Origin: Acaricomes phytoseiuli DSM 14247 | GTDB taxonomy: Bacteria; Actinomycetota; Actinomycetes; Actinomycetales; Micrococcaceae | Direction: 5' to 3' | Assembly: GCF_000376245.1 (NCBI RefSeq) | Contig: NZ_AQXM01000058.1 | Coordinates: 1-64,000, forward strand | Length of the DNA: 64,000 bases | In this document: positions 1 through 8,508 of the stretch, in pieces | How positions within the stretch are numbered: the first letter of the stretch is position 1 | How the letters are laid out: each line of letters opens with the position of its first letter | Made by a program: the position numbers and the translations under genes | The notes under the pieces: model-generated | Databases searched by the model: none | The model's input: the letters and a program-made list of their open reading frames with translations, nothing else | What the model was told of the DNA's origin: nothing

Positions 1-2
1 GC

Positions 3-74
3 CGGCAACGCGGCCTCGGCAAACTCACTCCCGTAGAGTTTGAGACGATCTACACGGACGCGAAAGCGGCCTGA
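3..74 (+). pseudogene. C-terminal end of an IS3-type transposase (window-edge partial)
   Basis: The open frame entering from the left edge ends in LGKLTPVEFE followed by a short tail and TGA. The G-x-L-TP-x-EFE pattern is the usual C-terminus of IS3/IS481-type DDE integrase-core transposases. Only 23 residues are visible, so it cannot be judged whether the element is intact upstream. The probable element end follows within 50 bases. Confidence 0.7.
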
Positions 75-90
75 TCACCCCAAACCCCAA

Positions 91-120
91 CTGTCAACCA
101 AACCCGGGACAGACCCATCC
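91..120. mobile_element. Probable right terminal inverted repeat of the IS3-like element
   Basis: The stretch beginning ctgtcaaccaaacccggga lies 16 bases after the transposase stop. It resembles the tgtcaaccnaacc-type ends of several actinobacterial IS3 elements. The left end is outside the window, so the repeat and any target duplication cannot be confirmed; the boundary is approximate. Confidence 0.45.
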
Positions 121-122
121 TG

Positions 123-281
123 GGCATCTGGTTCATCGGCTTTCGTTTTACCCCAAGAATCCTGGAGGTCAAGCTAATTGACACGGACTCTGCTCACTTG
201 GCTGTGACCTGCCAAGGTAATGTGGAATTCAGCACCCACAAACACGTCGCTACCGGAATCGAAAACCCCTCAGAGATCTAA
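123..281 (+). pseudogene. Coding remnant downstream of the IS end
   Basis: A reading frame continues without a stop from the IS end to TAA at 279-281 and has codon use like the neighbouring genes. It includes LEVKLIDTDS, HLAVTCQGNV and a C-terminus IENPSEI. It has no credible start codon or ribosome binding site. The simplest reading is the 3' end of a gene cut by the IS insertion. The family is not recognised; a chance open frame is possible at this length. Confidence 0.35.
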
Positions 282-371
282 TCAATAAAAACTGAGAAGA
301 ATGCTCCGAATTGATCCGTGCTGAAGTGGAAATTGAAGACTGAGATCACACCGACCTGCATCAAGACAGAC

Positions 372-421
372 AACAAGAGGAGAGGGTTCCGACCAGCTGG
401 TCGGAACCCTCTCCTCTTGTT
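372..421. terminator. 25-bp perfect palindrome downstream of tRNA-Leu
   Basis: Two 25-base arms (372-396 and 397-421) are exactly complementary, with no spacer, centred on ccagctgg. The palindrome lies 13 bases past the 3' end of the minus-strand tRNA-Leu, where a terminator is expected. The run-out is only moderately T-rich (ttgttg on the minus strand), so this is not a textbook intrinsic terminator. A protein-binding palindrome is the alternative. Confidence 0.55.
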
Positions 422-434
422 TAGTATTCAATCG

Positions 435-517
435 TGCGCGAGGGGGGATTTGAACCCCCACACCCTTTCGGATACTGGCACCTGAAGCCAGCGCGTCTGC
501 CGTTCCGCCACTCGCGC
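435..517 (-). tRNA. tRNA-Leu (anticodon CAG)
   Basis: Read on the minus strand: a 7-bp acceptor stem gcgcgag/ctcgcgc, a D-arm, an anticodon stem ctggc/gccag with loop ttcaggt giving anticodon CAG, a long class II variable arm, the T-arm ggttcaaat and discriminator A at 435. The length of 83 nt and long variable arm fit leucine tRNA. No CCA is encoded. Confidence 0.95.
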
Positions 518-743
518 GAGTCACCCCGATCTCAGGGCGACAACCAGCATAGCGGATGCGCCGTAGATCTACCTAAAAAGAACCCCTCAGTTAAGAGGTT
601 AAGGGCTGCACCCAGTAGTATCTACGCAAGGAGGAAAACCGGCCAGCCGCGTTAAGCGGGCAGGAACGCCCCACTCGGGCCAGCTGAGGGGAAGCAGCCG
701 CAGGTCAGTGCTGCGAGCGCAACGGACCGCAAGGAGGTGCGAG

Positions 744-1571
744 TTGGGAGTACTCGATAACGTCGAGCGCGGCTTGGAGAAAGCCGTACGGGGAGCCTTC
801 ACCCGCGGTTCCAAGTCTCAGGTTCAGCCAGTAGAAATCGCCAGCCGCATCCGTCGGGAAATGGACGATCAAGCGATGACCTTCGCTGAGGGCCGCACTC
901 TGGCACCCAATGTGATGGATGTCCGCCTGAGCGAAGCGGATTTTCAGCGAGCCCGTACCTGGGGAACCGCCCTAGCCGAAGAACTCTGCGATGTGGTCAT
1001 CCGCCACGCCCGCTCCCAGAGCTACAGCCTCCAAGGCCCGGTTCGCGTCTCCTTCACGCAAAACCTCGAGCTCAAACCCGGCGACTTCGAAGTCATCTCG
1101 AGCACCGAATCCGCCTCGGGCTCAACCCCGGCTGCCTCTGCAGCACAAGCCGCCCCGCCGCGCGCACCCAGGCAACCGCCTGCCGCACCGCAGCAGCCTC
1201 CTTCCCGGCTGGCAGCGCCGCGCCCCGCAGCACCTGCGGCAACAGCGCTCAAACCCGTCCTCGATATCGGCGGCCGTCGTTACTCGCTCAATGCCGACTC
1301 CATCGTGCTCGGCCGCTCATCCGAAGCGGACATCATCATTGACGACACCGGTGCCTCCCGGCGTCACCTTGAGCTCCGCATCGCCCCGGATGGCACAGCA
1401 GCCGCGGTGGATCTCGGCTCTACCAATGGCAGCTTCCTCGACGGGCGTCGGATCAACGGCAGCGCTGAGCTCTCAGACGGCTCGATACTGACAGTTGGCC
1501 GCAGCCGGATGATCTTCCGGCTCATCGGCCAGGGCCAGGGAACCGCCGATCAGCCCGGTAGGAGCCTATGA
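744..1571 (+). CDS. fhaA: FHA domain protein FhaA (DUF3662 plus FHA)
   Basis: A cytoplasmic phosphothreonine-binding adaptor of cell-wall synthesis. Residues 1-125 form the DUF3662 domain (LDNVERGLEKAVRG, then PVEIASRIRREMD). A Pro/Ala linker follows, and an FHA domain covers about residues 185-265 with GRSSEAD, SRRHLEL and the signature DLGSTNGSF. TTG at 744 is chosen as start because an ideal aaggagg (731-737) sits 6 bases upstream and the family begins at this LGVLDNVE-like segment; an in-frame ATG at 708 would add 12 unrelated residues. It is the first gene of the kinase cluster and overlaps fhaB by 4 bases. In mycobacteria FhaA binds phosphorylated MurJ. Confidence 0.93.
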   Translation: MGVLDNVERGLEKAVRGAFTRGSKSQVQPVEIASRIRREMDDQAMTFAEGRTLAPNVMDVRLSEADFQRARTWGTALAEELCDVVIRHARSQSYSLQGPVRVSFTQNLELKPGDFEVISSTESASGSTPAASAAQAAPPRAPRQPPAAPQQPPSRLAAPRPAAPAATALKPVLDIGGRRYSLNADSIVLGRSSEADIIIDDTGASRRHLELRIAPDGTAAAVDLGSTNGSFLDGRRINGSAELSDGSILTVGRSRMIFRLIGQGQGTADQPGRSL

Positions 1572-2053
1572 ACAGCGGAATCAACGGTTTGACCATCACC
1601 GTGCTGCAACTGGGTTTCCTGTTGCTCATCTGGGTCATGATCTTCAGCGTGGTTGCCGCCATGCGCCGGGACTTAGTCATCGGGCGCAAGGTCCGTACTG
1701 GTGCCCCCAGCGCACGGCAAGCACGGAAGCATCCCGAACTCGCCGAGCCCCCCGTCAGGCAGCAGGCTCATCGCCTAGTAGTCACCGAAGGCCCGCTCAG
1801 TGGGCAGGAAGTGATTCTCGATACGCATCCGGTTACCCTGGGCCGGGCTCAGGAATCCACCCTGGTCCTCGAAGACGACTACGCCTCGGGGCGGCACGCT
1901 CGGCTGTTCCCGCAGGGCAGCCGGTGGTTCATCGAGGATCTCGGCTCGACCAATGGAACCTACCTGGCAGATCAGCAGCTCACCAGAGCGCTGCCCCTGG
2001 AGATCGGCGTCCCCGTACGGATCGGCAAAACGGTCATCGAATTGAGACCGTGA
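1568..2053 (+). CDS. fhaB: Membrane-anchored FHA domain protein FhaB
   Basis: 161 residues: one N-terminal membrane segment (about 10-32, LQLGFLLLIWVMIFSVV), a basic linker, then an FHA domain (about 85-155) with TLGRAQEST, SGRHARL and DLGSTNGTY. In actinobacteria FhaB (FipA/GarA-like placement) recognises phosphothreonine made by PknA/PknB and links signalling to the division and elongation machinery. The start overlaps the fhaA stop (ATGA); pstP starts one base after the stop, so the three are probably translationally coupled. Confidence 0.92.
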   Translation: MNSGINGLTITVLQLGFLLLIWVMIFSVVAAMRRDLVIGRKVRTGAPSARQARKHPELAEPPVRQQAHRLVVTEGPLSGQEVILDTHPVTLGRAQESTLVLEDDYASGRHARLFPQGSRWFIEDLGSTNGTYLADQQLTRALPLEIGVPVRIGKTVIELRP

Positions 2054-2054
2054 G

Positions 2055-3740
2055 ATGGCAGTTTCTTTAGTCCTGCGCTATGCCGCTCGTTCAGATACCG
2101 GCAAAGTACGCGCAAAGAATGATGACTCTGCCTATGCAGGCCAGTTCCTGGCCGTGGTGGCTGATGGCATGGGCGGTCACGCGGGCGGAGATGTCGCCAG
2201 TGCTTCTACCACCCTCGATCTCATTCACCTGGATCACTCCGACTATGCCTCAGGCGATGCCGGCACTCAGCTAGCCGATGAGATCCAGACCGCCAACTCG
2301 CTGCTCTCCGAAATGGTATCGATCAATCCGAAGCTCACCGGCATGGGCACCACGGTGACCGCGCTCCTGCTCTCCGAAGGTAGACTGCAGTTCGCGCATA
2401 TCGGTGATTCCCGGGCGTACCGACTCAAAAACGGAATCTTCGAGCAGATGAGTACGGACCACACTTTCGTCCAGCGGCTCATCGACGAAGGCCGGGTGAC
2501 CGCTGAAGAAGCCGAAAGCCACCCGCATAAGAACGTGCTGATGCGAGTTCTGGGGGATGTCGATGCCTCCCCCGAGCTGGATCTCACCAGTTTCGAAGCG
2601 GATCCCGGGGAACGCTGGCTGCTGTGTTCGGACGGCCTCAACTTCGTGCCCCTGGAAGTAGTCGAGCAGGTCTTCCGAGACACTCCTTCTCTCGCGGAGA
2701 CCGCGGATCGCCTCATCGAGCTGACCCTGGAAGCCGGGGCTCCGGACAATGTCAGCGTGGTCGTCCTTGAAGTCGTCGAAGATTCAGAGCCGGCCACCGC
2801 CCCGCTACCGGTCACGGCTGAAAGGCCTGTCGCTGCAGATTCCGCTGCCCTGGACGCCTGTGCATCAAGCTCTGATACATCTGACACAAAGGACGAAGCA
2901 GAAGCAGCCTCGGCCCCAGATGCTGAAGACCCCGACGCTGAAATCCTCGAACCGTCGACTAGTGAAGAACCGGCGCCAGCCCTGGAATCTGCTGCAGAAG
3001 CAGAAACGCAGGCTGAGGAACCGGGCGAGGATAACAGCTCCGAAGAGCGCGAGCGTGGCGACTACCTGACCGCCGCTGTCATCGCCGAGGAACTAGCCCG
3101 CAGGCCCCACGAACTCGCCGGCGCCGCAGTAACCGCTCATGCCGAAGGCAAGATCCCGGCCATCACCGGCCGCCCCATACCCCGGGGAGCGGCGGCCCTG
3201 CTGACTCATAAGCCAGGCTCGGCCGAAGCCGGCAACGATGAGCCGGATAATGATGAGTACCTCATCACCGGGCCCGCTAAACGGCGGCCCTGGTTCAGTA
3301 TCATCCTAGCCGTTGTTCTGGTGGTGCTGATCGTTGCCGGGGCCTGGTTCGCTTACGCCTGGACGCAGACCAGATACTACGTGGGCGAGTCGAACGGTAA
3401 GGTCGCGGTCTTCAACGGCGTCGCACAGACCCTGGGCCCGATCAAGCTCTCTCACGTCTATAAGGAAACAGCCATCACGGTGGAATCGCTGCCGGAGTTC
3501 TCCCAGCAGCGACTCCGGCAAACACTGCCTGCCGGAACCCTTGCGGATGCGGATCAGATCGTCGAGGACTTGCGCCTGGGCATCGTCTCACCGCCCGATG
3601 GTCCGACAAGCCCCAGCCCTTCGCCATCCGTCTCGGTACCTCCGTCACCGACCTCGCCTAGCCCTAGCCCCAGCGACGTCCCTCAAGCACTCATGCCAGA
3701 GCTTCAAGGCTTATCGCTACCAGGAACAGGAGGCCGCTGA
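2055..3740 (+). CDS. pstP: PP2C-family Ser/Thr protein phosphatase PstP
   Basis: Removes phosphate from PknA/PknB and their substrates. Residues 1-240 form the PP2C domain with metal-binding motifs DGMGGHAGGD, TTVTALL, HIGDSRAYRL, LLCSDGLN and PDNVSVVVLE. A long acidic Ala/Glu/Pro linker (about 245-405) precedes a membrane helix (about 414-438, FSIILAVVLVVLIVAGAW) and a roughly 120-residue outside domain with a Ser/Pro tail. 561 residues, slightly longer than mycobacterial PstP because of the linker. ATG at 2055 follows the fhaB stop, and the stop overlaps the rodA start. Confidence 0.95.
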   Translation: MAVSLVLRYAARSDTGKVRAKNDDSAYAGQFLAVVADGMGGHAGGDVASASTTLDLIHLDHSDYASGDAGTQLADEIQTANSLLSEMVSINPKLTGMGTTVTALLLSEGRLQFAHIGDSRAYRLKNGIFEQMSTDHTFVQRLIDEGRVTAEEAESHPHKNVLMRVLGDVDASPELDLTSFEADPGERWLLCSDGLNFVPLEVVEQVFRDTPSLAETADRLIELTLEAGAPDNVSVVVLEVVEDSEPATAPLPVTAERPVAADSAALDACASSSDTSDTKDEAEAASAPDAEDPDAEILEPSTSEEPAPALESAAEAETQAEEPGEDNSSEERERGDYLTAAVIAEELARRPHELAGAAVTAHAEGKIPAITGRPIPRGAAALLTHKPGSAEAGNDEPDNDEYLITGPAKRRPWFSIILAVVLVVLIVAGAWFAYAWTQTRYYVGESNGKVAVFNGVAQTLGPIKLSHVYKETAITVESLPEFSQQRLRQTLPAGTLADADQIVEDLRLGIVSPPDGPTSPSPSPSVSVPPSPTSPSPSPSDVPQALMPELQGLSLPGTGGR

Positions 3741-5215
3741 TGAGTCAGGTCCTGACGCTTCCTAAACCACGGCGCAATACCGAACTCGTGCTCCTGTTCT
3801 TCGCCCTGACCATCGGCATCGGGGCATCAGCCCTGGTCAATATCAACCTCGGCCTGGGCCTCGATACCGATTTCTACATCCAGGCACTGATTCTCACCAG
3901 CCTGGCACTCGCCGTGCATATCGTGTTGCGACTGCGCGCGAAATACGCTGATCCGGTGATCCTGCCGATCGTGGTAGCACTCAACGGCGTCGGCCTGGCG
4001 ATGATTGACCGGCTGGACATCGGCACCGGGGATAACGCCGCCAGCAGGCAATGGCTGTGGACCACAGTTGCGGTGGCCGCCGCAATAGCGGTGATCTGGT
4101 TCCTGCGGGATCACAAGATCCTGCGACGCTTTACGTACATCTCCTTGGCGGTCAGCGTCCTCCTGCTCTTGCTGCCGCTCATTCCGGGCATCACTGCCGG
4201 CGATATCAACGGTGCGCGAGTGTGGATCAGAATCGGTCCGAGCACTTTCCAGCCCGGCGAAATCGCCAAGATCACCCTCGCGATCTTCTTCGCCGGCTAC
4301 CTCTCCTCGCACCGGGAGCTGATCCTGCTCGCCGGCCGCAAGGTCGGCCCGCTGCAGCTCCCCCGGGCCAGAGATCTCGGCCCCATGATCGTCGCCTGGC
4401 TCGCCAGCGTTGGCGTATTGGTCTTCCAGCGAGATATCGGCTCTTCCGTGCTTTTCTTCGGCCTGTTCATCACGATGATCTACGTGGCTACCAGCAGGCT
4501 CTCCTGGGTGCTGATCGGTCTGGGACTGATCGGCGTCGGCGGCATCGCCGCGGTCCGCCTTTTCCCTCATGTCTGGCTTCGGATCGACTCCTGGGCCAAT
4601 GCTTTCTCCCGAGAAGCGTATGACCGCGCTCCAGGCGGCAGTGAGCAGATCGTCAAAGGGCTTTTCGCCATGGCCAATGGCGGCATCATGGGTACCGGTC
4701 TGGGCCGCGGTGAACCGCAGCTGGTGTATTTCGCCAACTCGGATATGATCATGGCCGCTATCGGAGAGGAATTGGGGCTCGTCGGCATCACGGCGGTCAT
4801 GATGCTCTATATGCTCCTGGTCACTCGTGGCTTCCGAGCGGCTTTGGGCACCCGGGACGCTTTCGGGAAGATGCTGGCCTGCGGGCTGGCCTTCGCCATC
4901 GCTCTGCAGTGCTTCGTGGTGATCGGCGGGGTGACCAGACTGATCCCGCTGACCGGCCTCACCACGCCGTTCCTCGCCGCAGGCGGGTCCTCGCTGCTGG
5001 CCAACTGGATCATCGTGGCCCTGTTCCTGCTGATCTCCGATGCTGCCAGGCGGCCTATTTCCACCGTGAACCCGATCCCGGGTGCAGCGGGGGATCACGG
5101 CATCGGCGCTAGTAAGAATGCCCCGGATCTCAACCCGGCGCAGAGTCAGGCGCAGGATCCTGCAAGCACAAGACCAATATCAGACTCTTCGACTCAGGTG
5201 GTGAGCAACTTATGA
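3740..5215 (+). CDS. rodA: RodA/FtsW-family peptidoglycan glycosyltransferase (SEDS)
   Basis: A polytopic SEDS protein of 491 residues with about 10-12 membrane helices, which polymerises lipid II during lateral growth. Family segments include NGARVWIRIGP with FQPGEIAKI (about 155-180), the RDIGSS region (about 233) and the C-terminal GLTTPFLAAGGSSLLANW. The hydrophilic tail after residue 440 is poorly conserved. It overlaps pstP and pbpA by one and four bases. The pairing with a class B PBP is the standard SEDS-bPBP unit. Confidence 0.93.
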   Translation: MSQVLTLPKPRRNTELVLLFFALTIGIGASALVNINLGLGLDTDFYIQALILTSLALAVHIVLRLRAKYADPVILPIVVALNGVGLAMIDRLDIGTGDNAASRQWLWTTVAVAAAIAVIWFLRDHKILRRFTYISLAVSVLLLLLPLIPGITAGDINGARVWIRIGPSTFQPGEIAKITLAIFFAGYLSSHRELILLAGRKVGPLQLPRARDLGPMIVAWLASVGVLVFQRDIGSSVLFFGLFITMIYVATSRLSWVLIGLGLIGVGGIAAVRLFPHVWLRIDSWANAFSREAYDRAPGGSEQIVKGLFAMANGGIMGTGLGRGEPQLVYFANSDMIMAAIGEELGLVGITAVMMLYMLLVTRGFRAALGTRDAFGKMLACGLAFAIALQCFVVIGGVTRLIPLTGLTTPFLAAGGSSLLANWIIVALFLLISDAARRPISTVNPIPGAAGDHGIGASKNAPDLNPAQSQAQDPASTRPISDSSTQVVSNL

Positions 5216-6690
5216 ATCAGGCCATCAGAGCCTCCTGGATCGTGGCCGTGGCGCTCTTCGCCCTGGTCCTCGGATCCGTGACTTACGTTCAGTTCTTTGC
5301 TGCGGACAGTCTGCGCAATAACGAACTCAACACCCGCACCTTGATGCGGAATTTCTGCAGTGAACGCGGCCCAATTCTGGTCGGCGGCCAGGCCATTGCC
5401 CAGTCCGTGCCCTCACCGGATAACGATTCCTGCAAATTCACTCGGGAATACACCGACGGTCCTCTCTACTCCGGGGTTACCGGCTTCTTCTCGCTCAACT
5501 ACGGTTCCTCCGCGATCGAATCCGCAATGAATAACGAGCTCGCTGGAGAGGGCGACGATTCCCTCACCAACCGGGTCACCCAACTGCTGACCGGCAACCA
5601 GCCCCAGGGCTCGGCTGTAGAACTGACCATCGATCCGCAAATTCAGAAGATGGCCTACGACATGATTCCGGACGGGATGAACGGGTCGATCGTCGTGATG
5701 AACCCCAAAACCGGCGAAATCATCGCCATGGTCTCCAAACCCAGCTATGACACCAACCTGCTGGCCAGCCATGACTATTCGCAGGTGACGCAGAACTTCC
5801 AGAACCTGGTGGCTGACCCGAATGTCTCCGTTTACGGCTCCGGTGCTTACCGGAGCACCTACTCCCCGGGGTCCGTATTCAAGCTCGTCACCACGGCGGC
5901 GGCCTTGGCGAGCGATAAATACAATAGCAAGTCGATCCTGCCCAACCCGGCGGAGATGTCCTTCCCCGGAACGACCTCGACCCTGCCGAACTATGTGCAG
6001 GGCAATTGCCAAGCACGCACCAGAGCGGATTTCGCTTTCGCCCTGGAACAGTCCTGCAACACTACGTTCGCCCAGATCGCCCTGGACATCGGCCAACAGC
6101 CTATGACCGACCAAGCCGAGAAGTTCGGTTTCAACCAGACCGACCTCAGAATTCCCTCGCTAGTCAACGAAAGCGTTTTCCCCGGGATTCCCGGACAGCT
6201 AGGGCAAGCGGAACTCGCTCGTAGCGCCATTGGCCAACAGGATGTGCGTGCCACGCCCCTGGAAGTCGCCATGATGACTTCTGCCATCGCCAATGGCGGC
6301 GTGCAGATGAAGCCGGACCTAATCAAGGGTGTGCGCGCCCCGGACCTTAAACCCATTCCCGGTTACGAATTCACTCCGGAACAGCTGCGGACCTCGGTGA
6401 GCCCCGAGATCGCGCAGCAGATCACCGACTGGATGGTCGGCGTGGTCGATAAAGGCATCGGCAGTGCTGCTGCCGTTCCAGGAGTCAAGGTAGCGGGTAA
6501 GACCGGTACCGCCGAGGGAGACCTGACGGATCCGACGGCACCTAAGAATTCCTGGTTCACTGGATTCGCTCCGGCGGACGATCCTCAAGTAGTGGTATCT
6601 ATTGTGGTGCAGACCCCGGACATTGTTCAGGGCAGAAACCTAACCAGTCCTAACGCAAGTACTCTCTTCAAGGCGGTGTTGAACCAGTGA
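5212..6690 (+). CDS. pbpA: Class B penicillin-binding protein PbpA (transpeptidase)
   Basis: 492 residues: an N-terminal signal anchor (about 8-30), a dimerisation region, then the transpeptidase domain. Catalytic motifs are visible: SPGSVFK (SxxK, near residue 222), SCN in [10 protein letters not shown] (SxN, near 282) and KTGTAEG (KTG, near 432). It cross-links peptidoglycan made by the adjacent RodA. The start overlaps the rodA stop (ATGA) and the stop overlaps the pknA start, so stoichiometry is probably set by coupling. Confidence 0.95.
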   Translation: MNQAIRASWIVAVALFALVLGSVTYVQFFAADSLRNNELNTRTLMRNFCSERGPILVGGQAIAQSVPSPDNDSCKFTREYTDGPLYSGVTGFFSLNYGSSAIESAMNNELAGEGDDSLTNRVTQLLTGNQPQGSAVELTIDPQIQKMAYDMIPDGMNGSIVVMNPKTGEIIAMVSKPSYDTNLLASHDYSQVTQNFQNLVADPNVSVYGSGAYRSTYSPGSVFKLVTTAAALASDKYNSKSILPNPAEMSFPGTTSTLPNYVQGNCQARTRADFAFALEQSCNTTFAQIALDIGQQPMTDQAEKFGFNQTDLRIPSLVNESVFPGIPGQLGQAELARSAIGQQDVRATPLEVAMMTSAIANGGVQMKPDLIKGVRAPDLKPIPGYEFTPEQLRTSVSPEIAQQITDWMVGVVDKGIGSAAAVPGVKVAGKTGTAEGDLTDPTAPKNSWFTGFAPADDPQVVVSIVVQTPDIVQGRNLTSPNASTLFKAVLNQ

Positions 6691-8420
6691 GACCGACATC
6701 GGGAATCACCTTAGGCAACCGATTCCAGCTCACCTCCCGAATCGCCATAGGAGGCATGGGAGAAGTCTGGCGTGCCCAGGACACCCTGCTTGGACGCACC
6801 GTGGCCATCAAGATCCTCAAAGAGGAATACACGGGAGATCCCGGCTTCTTGGAACGCTTCCGGGCTGAGGCGCGTAATACCGCGCTGCTCAATCATGAGG
6901 GCATCGCGAATGTCTTCGACTACGGCGAAGAAGACGGTTCAGCCTATCTGGTCATGGAGATGGTGCCCGGGGAGCCGCTCTCCAGCATCATCGAACGCGA
7001 GCATGTGCTTTCTCCGGACCTCACGCTCAGCATCATCGCCCAGACCGCCCGGGCACTTTCCGCCGCACACGCCCAGGGCCTGGTGCACCGGGATATCAAA
7101 CCGGGAAACCTGCTGATCACCCCGGATAATCGGGTCAAGGTCACCGATTTCGGCATCGCCCGCCTGGCCGATCAGGTTCCGCTGACCCAGACTGGCCAGG
7201 TCATGGGAACAGCGCAGTACCTGGCCCCGGAACAGGCCACCGGCCAGGCCGCGACCGGAGCCAGTGATATCTATGCTCTGGGTGTTATCGGTTACGAATC
7301 CCTCACTGGACATAGGCCGTTCTCCGGGGAATCCCAGATCGCCATCGCCCTGGCCCAAGTCAACGATGCGCCACCGCCGCTACCGGAGACGCTGCCGACT
7401 CCGGTTCGCGCGCTCCTGATGTCGATGCTCGCCAAAGATCCGGCGAACCGGCCAGCGGATGCGGATAAACTCGCCGATGCCGCCGAGGCGATCCGCAACG
7501 GGGATATCCAGGCTGCCCATACGGCGGTACCGGGGATGCTGCTTTTCGAATCCTCGACCGGCCCGATCACTGCCTCCGTGGACACGAATCCCACCGCCGC
7601 TACTACTGTTCTGGGCGCGCAGACCGAGGCCACCACCGTGCAGCCGGCGACTCCGAGCTCACCGGCAACATCGGCTATGCCCACAGTCACCGGAGATCAG
7701 GTTGCCGCGCAGCGCTCCTGGAGCTCCGCCGACTTCGACGAAGCACTCGACGGAGGCGAGGCGGAGGGCTCCGAAGACGAGCGGCCGCCGGCTAAGCGCA
7801 GCCCTTGGACCTGGCCGCTGATAGCGCTGATCGCACTGGCCTTATTCGTCGCCATTGCGCTGATCCTGAACAACCTGGGCGTCTTCTCGGGAGCCGGCAA
7901 CAATGCCTCTCCGAGTACTTCCCCGACCAGCGCGACGAGCAGCCCGAGCCCCACCTCTGCAAGTCCTTCGTCTCCGCCTACCCGGACCATCGAGCCGCCA
8001 GCGACAGTCACGGTGTACCCGGAACGCTATATCGGAAGAGACTTCGCTTCCGTGCAGGCGCAGCTCATCGAGCTCGGACTACAAGTAATCGGCGACGAAG
8101 TCTTCGACTCCTCCGCCGCAGGGACCGTGCTACGTCTCAGCCCCTCCGGTGCGGTCAACCCTGGTGCGACCATCACCGTAACCTACTCCAGAGGGCCGGA
8201 ACAGGTTACGGTGCCGTCCTTCTCCGGTAAGACGGTGCAGCAGTACAGTTCCGAGCTGACCAGCCTAGGACTGGTGCCTGCTGGGCCTTCCGGTAACGGT
8301 AGCGCGATGGTGAGCGGCACCTCACCAACTCCCGGCAGTTCCGTCGCCAGGGGCTCGACAGTGACCTTCATGGCAGAGACCCCAGCCACACCGACCGCCA
8401 CCGCCACCAGCAGCGAGTAG
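6687..8420 (+). CDS. pknA: Ser/Thr protein kinase PknA-type with two PASTA repeats
   Basis: Kinase domain about residues 10-270 with the Gly loop (AIGGMGEVW), catalytic loop HRDIKPGN (near 132), DFG in TDFGIAR (near 153) and APEQ. A long Ser/Thr/Ala linker leads to a membrane helix (about 374-398) and an extracellular part with two PASTA-like repeats (about 441-565). Mycobacterium tuberculosis PknA has no PASTA repeats, so this architecture differs; the assignment rests on position before pknB and after pbpA. GTG start at 6687 overlaps pbpA. Confidence 0.9.
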   Translation: MRPTSGITLGNRFQLTSRIAIGGMGEVWRAQDTLLGRTVAIKILKEEYTGDPGFLERFRAEARNTALLNHEGIANVFDYGEEDGSAYLVMEMVPGEPLSSIIEREHVLSPDLTLSIIAQTARALSAAHAQGLVHRDIKPGNLLITPDNRVKVTDFGIARLADQVPLTQTGQVMGTAQYLAPEQATGQAATGASDIYALGVIGYESLTGHRPFSGESQIAIALAQVNDAPPPLPETLPTPVRALLMSMLAKDPANRPADADKLADAAEAIRNGDIQAAHTAVPGMLLFESSTGPITASVDTNPTAATTVLGAQTEATTVQPATPSSPATSAMPTVTGDQVAAQRSWSSADFDEALDGGEAEGSEDERPPAKRSPWTWPLIALIALALFVAIALILNNLGVFSGAGNNASPSTSPTSATSSPSPTSASPSSPPTRTIEPPATVTVYPERYIGRDFASVQAQLIELGLQVIGDEVFDSSAAGTVLRLSPSGAVNPGATITVTYSRGPEQVTVPSFSGKTVQQYSSELTSLGLVPAGPSGNGSAMVSGTSPTPGSSVARGSTVTFMAETPATPTATATSSE

Positions 8421-8508
8421 TTCTGAACCTGAACAGCTATAACAAGACAGTTGCACGCCCGGCTATCAGCCAGAAATGACCAGAAGATAGACCAGGAAGG
8501 AGAGGCCG

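Noticed and set aside
3827-5098. 423-codon minus-strand frame opposite rodA
   Set aside because: His/Asp/Gln-rich composition typical of the reverse frame of a membrane protein gene.
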